Shown here piece by piece: positions 5,997 through 6,178 of a stretch of DNA of 6,178 bases (the first letter of the stretch is position 1; each line of letters begins with the position of its first letter). Both the position numbers and the translations under genes were made by a program. This DNA is from Undibacterium sp. (GTDB taxonomy: Bacteria; Pseudomonadota; Gammaproteobacteria; Burkholderiales; Burkholderiaceae_D). The stretch spans positions 1 through 6,178 of the forward strand of contig JAIELM010000007.1 of assembly GCA_019752975.1 (NCBI GenBank). Reading direction: 5' to 3'. The notes beneath the pieces were generated by a model, which searched no databases, had not been told where the DNA came from, and saw nothing but the letters and a program-made list of their open reading frames with translations.

Positions 5997-6178
5997 CCGG
6001 CTGGCGTATTGAGTAGGGTCATTACAGGTAGATTTTTTTGCAGTGTTGGGTATGGCGAACACGACCATCGCTCTAACAAATGAAGGAATAGCTATTCGCG
6101 GTGTTCATTATTAAACAAAAAGGAGGCTGTCACGAAAGCGATAATTTGAGGAAAAAATAGCAAAGCGCTCAACATCCC
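5997..6178. other. Intergenic sequence upstream of hemA
   Basis: No supported gene lies here. On the minus strand two frames are open from the window edge, one to a TAG at 6094-6092 and one to a TAA at 6113-6111, and either could be the tail of a gene lying to the right; neither is recognisable. On the plus strand AAAGGAGG (around 6119-6125) is a textbook ribosome-site sequence but no start codon sits at a usable distance. A 20-codon plus frame from the ATG at 6052 lacks a ribosome site. Confidence 0.4.

Noticed and set aside
6052..6114. 20-codon plus-strand frame upstream of hemA
   Set aside because: It is very short, has no usable ribosome site and has no recognisable sequence.
6119..6125. 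Plus-strand AGGAGG as the start of a divergent gene
   Set aside because: No ATG, GTG or TTG lies 4-12 nt downstream, so it does not mark a gene.

Overview
The window looks like a chromosomal segment of a betaproteobacterium of moderate GC, most likely Burkholderiales (Oxalobacteraceae, Undibacterium-like). This is inferred from the style of the HemA and RF1 proteins, the LysR/DoxX/GST set, and the exported NTF2-like protein. No rRNA, tRNA, IS element, CRISPR array or phage gene is visible.

Layout, left to right. (1) Positions 1-264, minus strand: the first 88 codons of an exported protein that resembles an M20-type dipeptidase and runs off the window. (2) Positions 265-639: a long divergent intergenic region with small repeats and dyads and no convincing gene. 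(3) Positions 640-1233, plus strand: an exported NTF2-like (SnoaL-type fold) protein of unknown substrate. (4) Positions 1311-3397: a LysR-type regulator on the minus strand, divergent from a tight plus-strand pair, a DoxX-family membrane protein and a glutathione S-transferase. The 70-bp LysR/DoxX gap holds candidate promoters in both directions that overlap each other and an inverted repeat. (5) Positions 3405-5941, minus strand: prfA (peptide chain release factor 1) and, upstream of it, hemA (glutamyl-tRNA reductase), in the classical hemA-prfA order with a 182-bp gap. (6) Positions 5942-6178: the hemA promoter with a consensus TATAAT, then sequence with no supported gene.

How the genes work together. 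hemA and prfA are housekeeping genes: the first committed step of C5-pathway tetrapyrrole synthesis, and translation termination at UAA/UAG. The LysR-DoxX-GST block reads as a small, self-regulated unit, probably answering electrophile, thiol or oxidative stress; this is inferred from gene families and arrangement. The gst and prfA stop codons lie only 7 bp apart, so the gene for the RF methyltransferase PrmC, which commonly follows prfA, is not there. No entirely new system is evident. The points most worth a second look are the LysR-DoxX-GST divergent promoter, the missing prmC neighbour, the PTT codon-recognition tripeptide in RF1, and the repeat-bearing 265-639 region.
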